This document shows positions 1 through 11,477 of a DNA stretch of 64,000 nucleotides, piece after piece. Both the position numbers and the translations under genes were made by a program. Location of the stretch: positions 986,130 through 1,050,129 of the forward strand of contig NC_090122.1 of assembly GCF_023973825.1 (NCBI RefSeq). Direction: 5' to 3'. Numbering within the stretch: the stretch's first letter is position 1; every line of letters starts with the position of its first letter. Source of the DNA: Plasmodium brasilianum. Taxonomy: Eukaryota; Apicomplexa; Aconoidasida; Haemosporida; Plasmodiidae. The notes beneath the pieces are model-generated. The model searched no databases. It was given only the letters and a program-made list of their open reading frames with translations, and was not told the origin of the DNA.

Positions 1-1347
1 TTGCATAATAAAAATTTAATTAAATTAAATAATTTAAGATTGAAAAAATCAAAACGATCAACAGTTAAACCTATCTTTTGGGACCTCTAGATCGAAGGAG
101 GAAAAAATACAACCTAGATGGGTACATTTATATGTATGAATATATATGAGTATGTTTGCATATATATATATGCATGAATATATAGGAGTATGTATATGTA
201 TCATATATATTTTTATGTACATATATGAGTATGTATGTATACATATATTTATATGTACTGTGTGTTAAAATGCATTAATTCAACTTACTCTATTACCCCG
301 TTTTTTAAACTAGTGTAAAAAAGAAAAAGTATTCCCACAAAACATTGCTCAATTTTTACCCTATTATTTTATCATCAATTTTGTTCTCTTTTTTCTCTTT
401 TAAAACGTACAGATATTTGTTTTTTTATAAATATGTGAACAAGAGCATGCCCCCCAAAAAATATATGTAAAGAAGAATTGTTCAAAGAGTATTTCTTCGA
501 CGTACATTTTTTTTTTTTTTTTTTGTTAACCATTGCTTTATTTTTTACTATATAATTTTTTTTTTATATATATTGTTATTGTCGATTAAAAAAAAAAATA
601 AAAAAAAGTTCTTATGCATGTTTACTGACAATAATAAAATCAAATTAAACTTGTTTTAAGCGTAACTTTAACATTGCATATTTGAGAAAAATCCTCATAC
701 GTATAAATATAAATACGTATGAATGTAAGCGTGCATATATGTATGTATGTGTTCATGCGTGTATGTGTTCATGTATGTATGCATATATTCACGTATGTAT
801 GTATATATTCACGTATGTATGCATTTATACATACGCATTCGTATACACATATACACATACGTACGCATATGTTCTCTCGTAACAAGTAATATGATTGTTA
901 CACAGAAAAAAATAATAATCCTTAAAAAGAGTAAAAATGAAAAAACATAAAATTCAGTGAAAGAAAATAAACATAAAATTCTCCAAAGTTATTTTATGTT
1001 AGCTTGCATGAAGGAGTTTTTTTTTTTTTTTTTTTTTTTATAGCAAAATTTCCTGCATTTTTTTGTGTGGATATAAACTAAAGGATTCATTTCAATTTTT
1101 TTCTTTTTTTCTTATTTTTATGTGTTTACATATTTTGTTCGACCTGCAGCTCCGTTTGCATAAAGTTTTGTGTGTAAGTGTGTATATATATAAAATAGGA
1201 ATGTGTACCATAGAAAGCGGAGTAATAGAAAATAATATACAAGAAAGCGAAAGAAACGGAAAACACGAAAGAAGCGGGAAAATCCTTCTTTCCCCCGTAT
1301 ATTGTTCATAACACTGAAAATTGCCCACGCGCGTACATGTCCACACA

Positions 1348-1396
<49 letters not shown>

Positions 1397-1556
1397 GTAT
1401 GTATGTATACATGCACGCGTGCATATTTTTAAGATATATTCTTAATCACGTAGTGGGGGTGTTTACACAGTAGAAACACAATACATAATGTTTAGAGTTC
1501 TGTGGAACGAATTAGCAAAAAAAAAAAAAAAATGATAAGGCAAAGGCTTCTCAGAA
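1..1556. other. Upstream spacer without a recognisable gene
   Basis: This stretch is AT-rich noncoding sequence ahead of SMC5. It holds TATG-type microsatellites (about 130-250 and 730-870), several poly-T/poly-A runs (about 508-525 and 1017-1039) and a long TA dinucleotide run ending near 1392. Open frames here are short and made of microsatellite translations (Tyr/Ile/Cys/Met/His). It probably contains the SMC5 promoter and 5' leader, but no motif can be named with confidence. Confidence 0.6.
1350..1392. repeat. TA dinucleotide microsatellite
   Basis: An uninterrupted run of TA dinucleotides lies about 165 bp upstream of the SMC5 start codon. Confidence 0.85.
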
Positions 1557-4500
1557 ATGGCATTTTCTAATAAGAGGAAATTAGTTAAACCAGAAAAAGT
1601 TTCGAATAAGAAGAAAAGCAATACATCTAATAAAAATAGGGATAATTTTAATGTAAAGACAGAAATAAATCATGTGAACAGTGATATTATATCAATCGAT
1701 GATGAGAAGGGTTATGATAAATGTAGTAATGCTAATGATAGTAACATGAATGATAGAAGGAGAACTGGCAGAAATGCAAGGTCTACCCAGATGAACAGGA
1801 ATTATTTAGATGATAGCACTGAATGTTTTAAAAATTTAAAGAAAGGAGCAGTTATTGAAATAACTGTATACAACTGGATGGTGTTTAGTGGACCAATAAA
1901 GTTAAAAGCACAAGAAGGAATAAATTTAATTGCTGCAGCAAATGCTAGTGGTAAATCTTCCATCGTATGTGCGTTAGTGTTCGGGTTAGGATATAACTCT
2001 AATGTTCTATCAAGAAATAAAGAATTAATTAATTTTATTAAAAAAGGAGAAAAAAAAAGCTATATAGAAATAGTGTTAAAATGTAATGAATTAAGTAATA
2101 TATGTATAAAAAGAATAATGAATATTATAGACAATAAAGTTAAAAGTTTTTGGTTTATTAATAACACAAAAGTAAACTATATAAATATATTAGATATGCA
2201 AAAGGAATTTAATTTAAATTTAGATAATTTGATTACCTTTATGCCTCAAGAAAATGTAAGCAAATTTTCAAGGCTCACTCCTGAGGAACTATTTGAATGT
2301 ACACTACTAGCTATTGATAAAAAATTATTGGATGATTATAACTATTTAAAAAAAATAGTACAAGAAAAAAAAGATGATGAAACTCGGGTTCAGATGTATG
2401 AACACGAAATTAAGGAAGAGGAAAAACTAGTAACCGATTTACAAGAAAAAATAGCGAAATTTGAAAACTTGAAAAGCATACTTGCTACTGCTAAACTGTA
2501 CAGGGTAAAAAAGTCTATGTTAGCTATGAGTATGAAGAAAGAGCAGTTAAAAAAACTAAAGGAACGGATTGATACTTTAGTTAAAGAGAAAGATACTCAT
2601 TTTAATACACTGAGATTTTATTTATCTGAATTAGAAAAATGCCACAAGGTAATAAATAGTTTGTCAATAGAATATACGGATAGAAAGAAAAAAATCAGAG
2701 AAGCAGTCAATGAATACATTAAGATGAAAATAAAATTCGAAGAAATAGAAAAAGAAATTTTAAAAGAAGAAAAGGTTATGGAGGATACTGTACAAAATAT
2801 GTGTGAAAATAAGGAGTATATAAAAGATTTAGAAAAAAAGAAAAAAGAGGTAAAAGAAGAAATGCAACGAATTGAAGCATTTTTTAAAGAGAAACAGAAA
2901 TATAGTAAAGATACTCAAAAGAGACAAATTTTGTTGGAAGTAGAACTAAAAGAATTGTCGAATCAGAACAAACAATTGTTAATGAAAAAATATACGTTAC
3001 AATCTGAACACAACTCACTTGTTGACAAATTAAAGAAAAGACAAAATTATCAAAACATACAAGAAGAGAAATTTCTAAATAACATCGAGTTTACATTAAG
3101 AGAAAGAATTATGAACTATAAAAAAAACATAAAAAATATTGTTAAAACATATAATTTATTAAGTGATCACTTTCTAGAAAATTTAAAAAAAAAATATGAT
3201 GAATCAAAGATAGCTAGCCAAAATGAATTAAACAACGAAATTATGGAGGAGTTATCAAAAAAAAATATTTTATATGGTCCTCTTTGTAAATATATTAAAT
3301 GTATTCAGCCGCAGTTTGATTATGTGGTGGAATTTTTTTTAAAAAAATATTTCAATAGTTTTTTATTAATTCAAAAGGAAAACAAAGATTTGTTAGAAGC
3401 ATTGTATAAAAAATATAAACTATCTGTAATAACTGTTTCAAGGGAAAATCATAAATATTGTTATGTAACATATGAAATGAAAAAAAGAGGAGTGGAATAT
3501 TTTTTATACGAATTATTTGATAGCCCGGAAGTCGTAAAAAATGGGTTAATAAATTTCTTACCAATAAATATTGCCTTTATTGTAAGAGGAAATACTCTAA
3601 AAAATAAAGGAACAAACGAAATAAATGAGTTTAACAATTTTATGATAAAAGAAATTACAAAGCAGTTGAATGAAGATGTAAGTAGTTTGCTTTATTTTTG
3701 TGATAACAATGTGCATAGATACAAAATAAGTACATACGATAAAAATATTTTTATCGATAACTTTTCCTTTATTGATAAGAAATGCAAAATTCTATATTAT
3801 ATCAATAACGATGTAAAAAAAGATTTAAATAATTTAAACGAAAAGAAAGACAAATGTGAGGAAGAGTTACAAAAATTGCAACAAACTTTTCAAGAATTTG
3901 AAAAAACAAAAAGGGATAAAAATGATGAATATAATAAAATAATTTTAGAGAAAAGTGAAATAAATTTAAAAAAAAATAAATTCAATTTGCTTAAGAAAGA
4001 GTTAAACACGTTAGAGGAAAATTTGAATTTGTATTTGAAAGGAGAAAATGTAATTGATGAAAAACGAAATAGAGTAACAAAAAATATTAATATATTAAAT
4101 GAAAAGAAAATAAACATTTGTGATACGTACTTTACTATATTAAAAGAACATAGAGTATATGATAAGGAGGTATTTACCTTATCACACAAGATAACACAAT
4201 GGAAACGGTACTTAACTATTATAAAAAATGAAAATTCAGAGAACGAGGAAAAACATCAAACATTAAAAAATAGCATTGAGCTGGAAAAGACAAAATACAC
4301 ATCCTGCTTACATGATATAAACGAGTTAGAGCAGCTAATCAAAGTGCAAAAAAAAGAACTAACAAAAGAAGAGATAAATGCATTGAAAGATATACATTTG
4401 TCTTTTGAAGAATTAGAAAAAAAATTACAAGAGTGTTTAATACAACAAAAAATATATAATAATTTAGACAAAAGTGAAGAAAAGTATAACATGCTTGTAG

Positions 4501-5153
4501 TATCTGTCGAAAGACATAAAGAAAGTATTGAAAATAAAAAAAAAGAAATCCATTTTTTAAAAAAAAAATTAGAAAATTATGATAAACAAACTCAGTTCGT
4601 ATTACCCAATTGGGTTAATCAAATAAATGAATATATTATTTTTTTAAATTATAATTTTCAAAAATTTATGAATTTTATAAATTCAAATTATGATGGTCGA
4701 ATAGAATTAATAAAAAAAAATGATTTTTATGAAAAGTGTCAATTATTCATTAAAGTTAAATTTAAAACGAACGCCCCCTTTTTGTTATTATCCATATCGC
4801 ATCAGTCAGGTGGTGAACGATCCTTAACAACCATGTTGTATATACTGTCAATTCAAAAGTTAACAAAGAATGGCTTCTACGTTCTAGATGAACTAAATCA
4901 AGGACTTGATCAAACTAATGAAAAGAGAATTTTTGAGTTGCTCTCCTGTTTGTCAAATCCCACCATGTACAAACAACATTTCCTTCATGATTACCAGTAC
5001 AAATATATTAAAATTAATTATCATTCAAAACCACAATATTTTATATTAACCCCTCAAATAATTAAAAATATGTTTTTCAAAGATATTACCGTTCACTATC
5101 TCTTTAACGGTTTTGGTGTTCTGGACGATCAGTTTCTCGGCTTCTACGACTGA
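1557..5153 (+). CDS. SMC5: Structural maintenance of chromosomes protein 5 (SMC5)
   Basis: A 1198-residue single-exon protein with SMC architecture. It has an N-terminal ATPase half (about residues 95-270), a long coiled coil, a central hinge-like region (about 530-710), a second coiled coil and a C-terminal ATPase half. The ABC signature HQSGGERS lies near residue 1082 and the Walker B stretch FYVLDELNQG near 1107-1116. The LDELNQGLDQTNEKRIFE context is typical of SMC5 rather than SMC1-4 or SMC6. In eukaryotes SMC5 pairs with SMC6 and Nse subunits in recombination and replication-fork repair in the nucleus. The P-loop is unusual: residues 127-134 read AANASGKS, so the first glycine of GxxxxGK[ST] is alanine. 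The ATG at 1557 follows an A-rich leader and no in-frame ATG precedes it. Length is slightly above the usual 1050-1150 residues. Confidence 0.92.
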   Translation: MAFSNKRKLVKPEKVSNKKKSNTSNKNRDNFNVKTEINHVNSDIISIDDEKGYDKCSNANDSNMNDRRRTGRNARSTQMNRNYLDDSTECFKNLKKGAVIEITVYNWMVFSGPIKLKAQEGINLIAAANASGKSSIVCALVFGLGYNSNVLSRNKELINFIKKGEKKSYIEIVLKCNELSNICIKRIMNIIDNKVKSFWFINNTKVNYINILDMQKEFNLNLDNLITFMPQENVSKFSRLTPEELFECTLLAIDKKLLDDYNYLKKIVQEKKDDETRVQMYEHEIKEEEKLVTDLQEKIAKFENLKSILATAKLYRVKKSMLAMSMKKEQLKKLKERIDTLVKEKDTHFNTLRFYLSELEKCHKVINSLSIEYTDRKKKIREAVNEYIKMKIKFEEIEKEILKEEKVMEDTVQNMCENKEYIKDLEKKKKEVKEEMQRIEAFFKEKQKYSKDTQKRQILLEVELKELSNQNKQLLMKKYTLQSEHNSLVDKLKKRQNYQNIQEEKFLNNIEFTLRERIMNYKKNIKNIVKTYNLLSDHFLENLKKKYDESKIASQNELNNEIMEELSKKNILYGPLCKYIKCIQPQFDYVVEFFLKKYFNSFLLIQKENKDLLEALYKKYKLSVITVSRENHKYCYVTYEMKKRGVEYFLYELFDSPEVVKNGLINFLPINIAFIVRGNTLKNKGTNEINEFNNFMIKEITKQLNEDVSSLLYFCDNNVHRYKISTYDKNIFIDNFSFIDKKCKILYYINNDVKKDLNNLNEKKDKCEEELQKLQQTFQEFEKTKRDKNDEYNKIILEKSEINLKKNKFNLLKKELNTLEENLNLYLKGENVIDEKRNRVTKNINILNEKKINICDTYFTILKEHRVYDKEVFTLSHKITQWKRYLTIIKNENSENEEKHQTLKNSIELEKTKYTSCLHDINELEQLIKVQKKELTKEEINALKDIHLSFEELEKKLQECLIQQKIYNNLDKSEEKYNMLVVSVERHKESIENKKKEIHFLKKKLENYDKQTQFVLPNWVNQINEYIIFLNYNFQKFMNFINSNYDGRIELIKKNDFYEKCQLFIKVKFKTNAPFLLLSISHQSGGERSLTTMLYILSIQKLTKNGFYVLDELNQGLDQTNEKRIFELLSCLSNPTMYKQHFLHDYQYKYIKINYHSKPQYFILTPQIIKNMFFKDITVHYLFNGFGVLDDQFLGFYD

Positions 5154-5743
5154 GCGTGGGGGAAAAGGGGGAGGGAACGGGAGCACGCACATAGCATGCG
5201 TTCGTGTATGTATGTATATGCACGTACTTATGTATGTAGGTGTAAACATTTTGACCTTCCCCTTTTTTTGTTCGCGATTTTGTGTTATGCACCCGATGAA
5301 CACATGCTCGCTCGACATCTGAACGCTTTTACGTGTTACACTTTTTTTCGTTTTTATTAGCACTGTTATATATTACTTCATAAGTGCTCTATGAACTCTA
5401 AGCTATACGTATACTTTACACTGCATACTTGAGTAGAAAATATAACTATAGGGGTTTTAAAATAAGAGAAAATCGCCTTACTGATTCCTTTTTTTTTTTT
5501 TGTACTCACGTGGAATTTACATACATATGTGCATACAATTGTATGTGAACATATTTGTACGTGAATGTATTTGTATATGTTTGCACATATGTGCGTACAA
5601 ATGAATTGTTTGACCTTATCTCGTGCATGATCAGTGTTGCTTTGACACTAAATATTTGCCACTGTATCGATAGTGTTATGAACACAATATGGGTTTATTT
5701 TTTTTTTTTTATGCACAAATAGTGTTTTACGTCAATATGTTGT

Positions 5744-5780
<37 letters not shown>

Positions 5781-6579
5781 AATGAGATATAATTTTGCCT
5801 ACAACAATATAACATCAAGTTGAGTATAACATATAGTAATTATAACATATGTTCATTCCTCTTTTTCACATTTGTTTATGGGCGTAGATATTTTCAGTAG
5901 TTTTAAATATAAAGGGGCTCCAAAAATTGAAAGCGACTAATTTTTCAAAAAAAATTAGGTACACCAGTCCGCATATAGGACATATATATAATACATATAT
6001 ATATACATATATATATGCATGTAGCAGTTTTGCATAAATGTTCTATTCGCTCCGTATGCTTGCGTACATATATTTTAACTATAATTTTATTTTAAAATCA
6101 TATAGAGGACGAGAATTTTCGGCTAATCTTTGTAGAATGCAATTTTATTTTATTTTATTTTAAAATTAACGCTTTGCATGTAATTTGATTCGAAGCTCCA
6201 ACTTGAAGTTTACTTCGAAAGAGGAAAAAAAAAAAAAAAAAATTAAGCGAAAAAAATTTAAAATAACTTAGCAGAAAAAAATAAAAATAACTTAGCAGAA
6301 AAAGGTAAAAATAATTTAGCAAAAAAGTAAAAATAATTTAGCAAAAAAGTAAAAATAATTTAGCAAAAAAGTAAAAATAATTCAGCAAAAAAGTAAAAAT
6401 AATTTAGCAAAAAAAAAAAAAAAATCATCTTTCCTTTTGCATTCTTGTTAAAATAGCATAGTGCCTTTTTTTGTGGTAAATTTTTAAAAAAGGCGCATAC
6501 TTTACTGTTTAAAAAATTGTACATTTTGAATAATGTAAGAACGAACAGGCGTAAATTTATACGTACAAAAATAAGGCAC

Positions 6580-6610
<31 letters not shown>

Positions 6611-6992
6611 TATACGTACTTGTATACTACATTTTCACGTACATATATATTGTTTATGTAACTACATGCAGCGTTCAGTTTGAGCAGAAAGATAAAATGT
6701 ACATTGTACGCATAAGCGTAGCACATAAGAGAAAGGTATATAAAAATATATATATACGGACGGCTAGAAAAAGCCCGACGAGGGGTAAATTATGACCAAA
6801 TAGTGGCAAAAAAATAATAATAATAATGATACAGTAGAGAATTCTTAGCATCAAAAAAGTATTCTTATTGATGATCTTTAATAACATAAATTGCTTAATT
6901 TATATATGCGTTTTTTAAGATATGTTGAAAGTTATTTTATTTTTTAATTAATATATACAGCATACATATATCAACGGAAGAACGTAAATATA

Positions 6993-7026
<34 letters not shown>

Positions 7027-7209
7027 GGAGTAGCCTACTGGACGGAACAAATAAGTTGTAATAGATTTGCTTAGTGGCATATATATATAATATACATATA
7101 TGTAGTATTTATTATATTTACATACATATATACAACACGTACCCCTTTATATGTACACGTGTTTTCGTACCTGCTCGTCCCCACCTTTTTGATCGCATTC
7201 CTTTAAAGA
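5154..7209. other. Spacer between SMC5 and SNU13
   Basis: No gene is seen here. The first 170 bp after SMC5 are less AT-rich (G-rich runs near 5157-5180) and probably form its 3' UTR. Farther on come T tracts (5747-5776), short inverted repeats (5633-5685), a 22-bp tandem array (about 6262-6412) and TA runs (6590-6613, 7001-7024). Short open frames over these repeats are not supported. Confidence 0.55.
6262..6412. repeat. 22-bp A-rich tandem repeat
   Basis: About six copies of a 22-bp unit with the core TTTAGCAAAAAAGTAAAAA. The 5' copies diverge (AGCAGAAAAA) and the 3' copies are nearly identical. Confidence 0.8.
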
Positions 7210-8182
7210 ATGGCAAACACATTAGTATCAACAGAAATTGTAAATAACATGAACGTTCAGGAAAAAGAAGAAATAAATGCAAAAATTTTTCCATTAGCTT
7301 CACCAGAATTAACAAATCAAATTTTGGATGTTGTTCAGAGGGCCACAGTATATAGACAGTTGAGGAAAGGAGCAAATGAAAGTAAAAAGAAAAAAAAAAA
7401 AAGAGAAAAAATAAAACAGAAAAAATGAGAAAGATTAAAATGAAAAAATAACAAAACGCAGAAAAAACTGCATCGTCCCTGTTTTATGGGGTGTCCAGTG
7501 ACTTAAAAAGTTGCACACATATGTGTGTATATATGTGTATATATGTGTATATATGTGTATATATGTGTATGTATGTGTATATATGTGTATATATGTATAT
7601 ATATGTGTATATATGTATATATATGTGTATATATGTGTATATATGTGTATATATGTGTATATATGTGTATATATGTGTATATATGTGTATATATGTGTAT
7701 ATATGTGTATGTATGTGTATATATGTGTATATATGTATATATATGTGTATATATGTATATATATGTGTATATATGTGTATATATGTGTATATATGTGTAT
7801 ATATGTGTATATATGTGTATATGTGTGTATATATGTGTATATATGTATATATATGTGTATATATGTATATATATGTATATATATGTGTATATATGTATAT
7901 ATATGTATATATATGTGTATATATGTATATATATGTGTATATATGTATATAGGGAGGCAAATCTTCGTACGTAAATACATATAAAGGAGACACCTAATAA
8001 CTATATATGTTATCACTTCATACTTACTCTTTATATAACATCATATTTGTATATAATATTATCCGTGTTATGTAGCCGTTAAGAGTTTACACAAAGGTAT
8101 ATCTGAGTTAGTAGTTCTAGCCGCAGATGCTAAGCCGTTGGAAATCATTTCACATATTCCGCTAGTTTGTGAGGATAAGGTA

Positions 8183-8223
<41 letters not shown>

Positions 8224-8632
8224 GTAAAATATTTTCGATCACATGAAGAAGGAAGAGTAGAGTAACCAATAGTTCGCTTGAACTATTTAAACAAGATCAA
8301 ACATATTACAGTTTTGTTAAAATCATTTTTGTGATGGGTCTCATCATATTACTTTTCCAAATCTGTGCTACAGAGAACATTGTTTTTTTTTTTTCATTTC
8401 GTATTTCCTTTTTCGTATTTTATTTTATTTCATTTTTTTTTTTTTTTTTTTTTTTCCCCTTTCTCCCCCGTAGAATACCCCCTACGTTTATGTTAGAAGT
8501 AAGATGGCGTTAGGTAGAGCATGCGGAATTTCAAGATCCGTTATAGCTACATCCATAACAACAAAAGACGGTTCTCCATTGGAAACACAAATAACCGAAT
8601 TAAAAGATTTAATTGAGCAAATGTTAATATAA
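7210..8632 (+). CDS. SNU13: U4/U6.U5 snRNP and box C/D snoRNP protein SNU13 (15.5K, L7Ae family)
   Basis: Three exons join in frame: 7210-7381, 8076-8179 and 8474-8632 (435 nt, 144 residues). Both introns are GT-AG. The product matches the L7Ae/SNU13 fold throughout: [10 protein letters not shown], then a [17 protein letters not shown] block, then the [14 protein letters not shown] and [17 protein letters not shown] blocks. The latter two are characteristic of SNU13 rather than NHP2 or ribosomal L7Ae. SNU13 binds the kink-turn of U4 snRNA and box C/D snoRNAs, nucleating tri-snRNP and rRNA-methylation particles. It is about 16 residues longer than the human protein at the N terminus. Intron 1 (7382-8075) is filled by a decamer minisatellite and intron 2 (8180-8473) has 35-nt and shorter T tracts. 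Confidence 0.93.
7517..7949. repeat. 10-bp minisatellite (TGTGTATATA) in SNU13 intron 1
   Basis: About 43 head-to-tail copies of a decamer TGTGTATATA, with some copies reading TATGTATATA or TGTGTATGTA. The array occupies most of intron 1 of SNU13. It has no stop codon in any of the six frames, so long Tyr/Ile/Cys/Val open frames appear on both strands. They are artefacts. Confidence 0.93.
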
Positions 8633-8916
8633 AATTGTTTAAGCTAACTTTAGATCTATTTTTAAGAATTGTATAAAAGTTTTACTTGGATTTATTTGTA
8701 CGTAGATTGATACTGATATTTTTACTTTATTTTTAATTTATTTTACCTTATCGTATTTTTTTTTTATTTTTATATTATATAATTATTTTTTTTTTTTTCG
8801 CCTCGTCACCACCCTGTTATTTGTATGTATTATCATTTTGCCTTTTTTGTCTTAAGTATATGTTACATTATAATATTACCATTTTATTATAGAACATCCA
8901 AAGTGTTTTTGGAATA

Positions 8917-8927
8917 ATAATAATAAT

Positions 8928-8958
<31 letters not shown>

Positions 8959-9097
8959 ATAATAAGAAGAAGAATAATAAGAATAATAAGAATAATAATA
9001 AGAATAATAAGAATAAGAATAATAAGAATAATAATAATAATAATAAAAATAATAATAAAAATAATAATAATAAAAATAATAAAAATAATAATAATTA
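8917..9097. repeat. AAT/AAG trinucleotide repeat
   Basis: Roughly 60 AAT triplets interspersed with AAG triplets, downstream of SNU13. The minus-strand open frame over it is only poly-Ile/Leu. Confidence 0.85.
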
Positions 9098-9639
9098 AAA
9101 TAATAATAATCTTTTTTAATTTTACTTTTAAACTAATCCCTTTTATTTTTTGTGCAACCTTGTGCATATATTTTAATGTATATAGAAATATGTACATAAT
9201 GTAATATATGCGCATACAAGCATACATGATACATGCGTACATATATTATGCATACATACAAGCGTATATACATATATGTACATACATACAAGCATACAAA
9301 CGTACTACCACGTATATCTTCACTTTTTCTTAATTAAAATATAACAGCAAAATACGCCTCCCCCCTTAAAACGTTTGTTTCTTTAAAAAGTCTAATGATC
9401 TACAATGATATATAATTTATATGGGTTGATATATATAGCAAAATATTTTGTAGTAATAAATTTTGCTTAAACATATAATACATAGAATACTCATATATAT
9501 ATATATATATATGTAATACATTACTGTATATTACATATTCATAATGTTAACTACATATTCATGTTAAAGTCATCCTTTCCAATTTCTGCGGCCAAAAAAT
9601 ATTACTACTTTCAAAAAAAAAATAATACAAAATATAACG

Positions 9640-9905
9640 AAATATAACGAAATAAAAGAAGAAAAACGAAAGAAAACGAAGAAAAACGAAAGAAAACGAA
9701 GAAAAACGAAAGAAAACGAAGAAAAACGAAAGAAAACGAAGAAAAACGAAAGAAAACGAAGAAAAACGAAAGAAAACGAAAGAAAACGAAAGAAAACGAA
9801 AGAAAACGAAGAAAAACGAAGAAAAACGAAAGAAAACGAAAGAAAACGAAAGAAAACGAAAGAAAACGAAGAAAAACGAAGAAAAACGAAATATAACGAA
9901 ATATA
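9640..9905. repeat. 10-bp purine-rich tandem array
   Basis: Alternating decamers ACGAAAGAAA and ACGAAGAAAA run for about 260 bp, giving a 20-bp higher-order period in places. The strand is almost purely A/G plus one C per unit. Confidence 0.88.
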
Positions 9906-10621
9906 ACGAGATAATAAAATTAAATAAAAAAATACGCAGAAAAAAATAACCGAACGAGGACTGCAAAAAATAAAAGAATATTAAAAAAAATGAACTTAAA
10001 ATAACTAAAAAAACGTAGGAAAAATAAATAAAAAAAAAAAAAAAATAAATAATTAAAAAAAATTAAAAAGTAACTGAAAAAATAAAACGCAAAATGACAA
10101 AAAAATAAGCGAAAAAATATAAAAAGAAAAAAATAAGTAGAAAAAAATTAAAACAAAAAAACTGCCGATAGTCCATTGGGGTTTCCAAAAAAAAAAAAAA
10201 ATATGTTCAAATTCAAATTAACAAATTTTAAAACAAAAATGTGAATTTATCCAAATAGCTGCATGAATACTAATATATTTATTATATATATTACCATATA
10301 TGTATGCATATAGGTATACATATATATTTACATCTTAGGGTATGTACATATATATATATATATAATGTAGCCCTTGTTTCTTCCATATTTTTTCTATTAT
10401 TTGTTCAGTTTAGCATTATTATGATATATCTGTATATACATTTTATATATATGTAATACCATTCACTAATTTTTTATAATTTTGCAATTATTTATTTTTT
10501 TAAACTTTTTGTGATTGATTGTTTAAAATATACCTGTCATTATATATGTATATATGAGTATTTTGCATATACAATTTAAAACGCTTTATACCAAGCTGTA
10601 GGAGTGTCCATGTTTTGCGCC

Positions 10622-10659
<38 letters not shown>

Positions 10660-11477
10660 CATTTACATATGTATATAAATTACATTATATGTACATGGCT
10701 ATGCTACGTGTATGTAGTACTAATAACTCTACATGTTTATAGTGTACATATCGTAGCTCCATCTATTTGCTTAAGTTTTAGTGCTTACATTTGTGTTGTA
10801 ATATTATTGTAACATATGCTACGATATGTTACTATATACATTACAAAGTGATACTAAATATTACTGTATCTTACCAAAATTTTATAAATTTTTTTTTGTA
10901 CTTTTTCCATTAATATATAGCACCTTGTTACTTTTGCCTATTGGCATACTTTTCTTTTTCGTCCTTCCTTTCATTGTTCTCTTCTTTTTTTTGTTTTCCG
11001 TCTTTGATGTTTCTTTTTTTTTAGTGCATTATTCTTTCATTTAATCGTTATATTTTTCTTTTCCTCTTTTCACTATAAAATATAGAGAAAATATACGTTA
11101 AAGTGTCTTTTACTGCTACTTCCGTATGTTGTGTTTGTATGTGTATATGTACGTATATGTACATATATATACGTATATATATGATATGTACTACACATAT
11201 ATATCTTCCCCCTTCATACATTATTTCTTTATTCATGGTATATAATGCGCAGCAATAATTCATACTTGACGTATTATAAATAAACATTTGTTGTAACGGA
11301 GCCAATATGTTTTCACGTACTTGCGGAATTTTGTAATTTTTTCCCATAAGTAAAATACACACACATTATACCCATAGGTCTGTATATGTATGTATGTATA
11401 TGTTTGTATATGTATGTATGTACATGTATGTATATGTATATATTTTTTTTTTCTTCCGCATTTAAATGTTTTGAAAA

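Larger units (their letters stand above)
8633..11477. other. Spacer between SNU13 and ERO1
   Basis: I see no gene in these 2.8 kb. Contents are an AAT/AAG trinucleotide array (8917-9097), an ACGAAAGAAA decamer array (9640-9905), long A-rich stretches (9960-10200), TA runs (10627-10654) and TATG microsatellites near 11380-11440. The SNU13 3' UTR and the ERO1 promoter must lie here. Confidence 0.55.

Noticed and set aside
7435..8016. 150-190-codon open frames on both strands in SNU13 intron 1
   Set aside because: They are translations of a stop-free 10-bp repeat and fall inside a well-supported intron.
8868..9242. Poly-isoleucine/leucine minus-strand frame
   Set aside because: It is generated by the AAT/AAG trinucleotide array, with no start context or normal composition.
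9559..9966. Phe/Ser-rich minus-strand frame of 135 codons
   Set aside because: It is the reverse reading of the ACGAAAGAAA decamer array.
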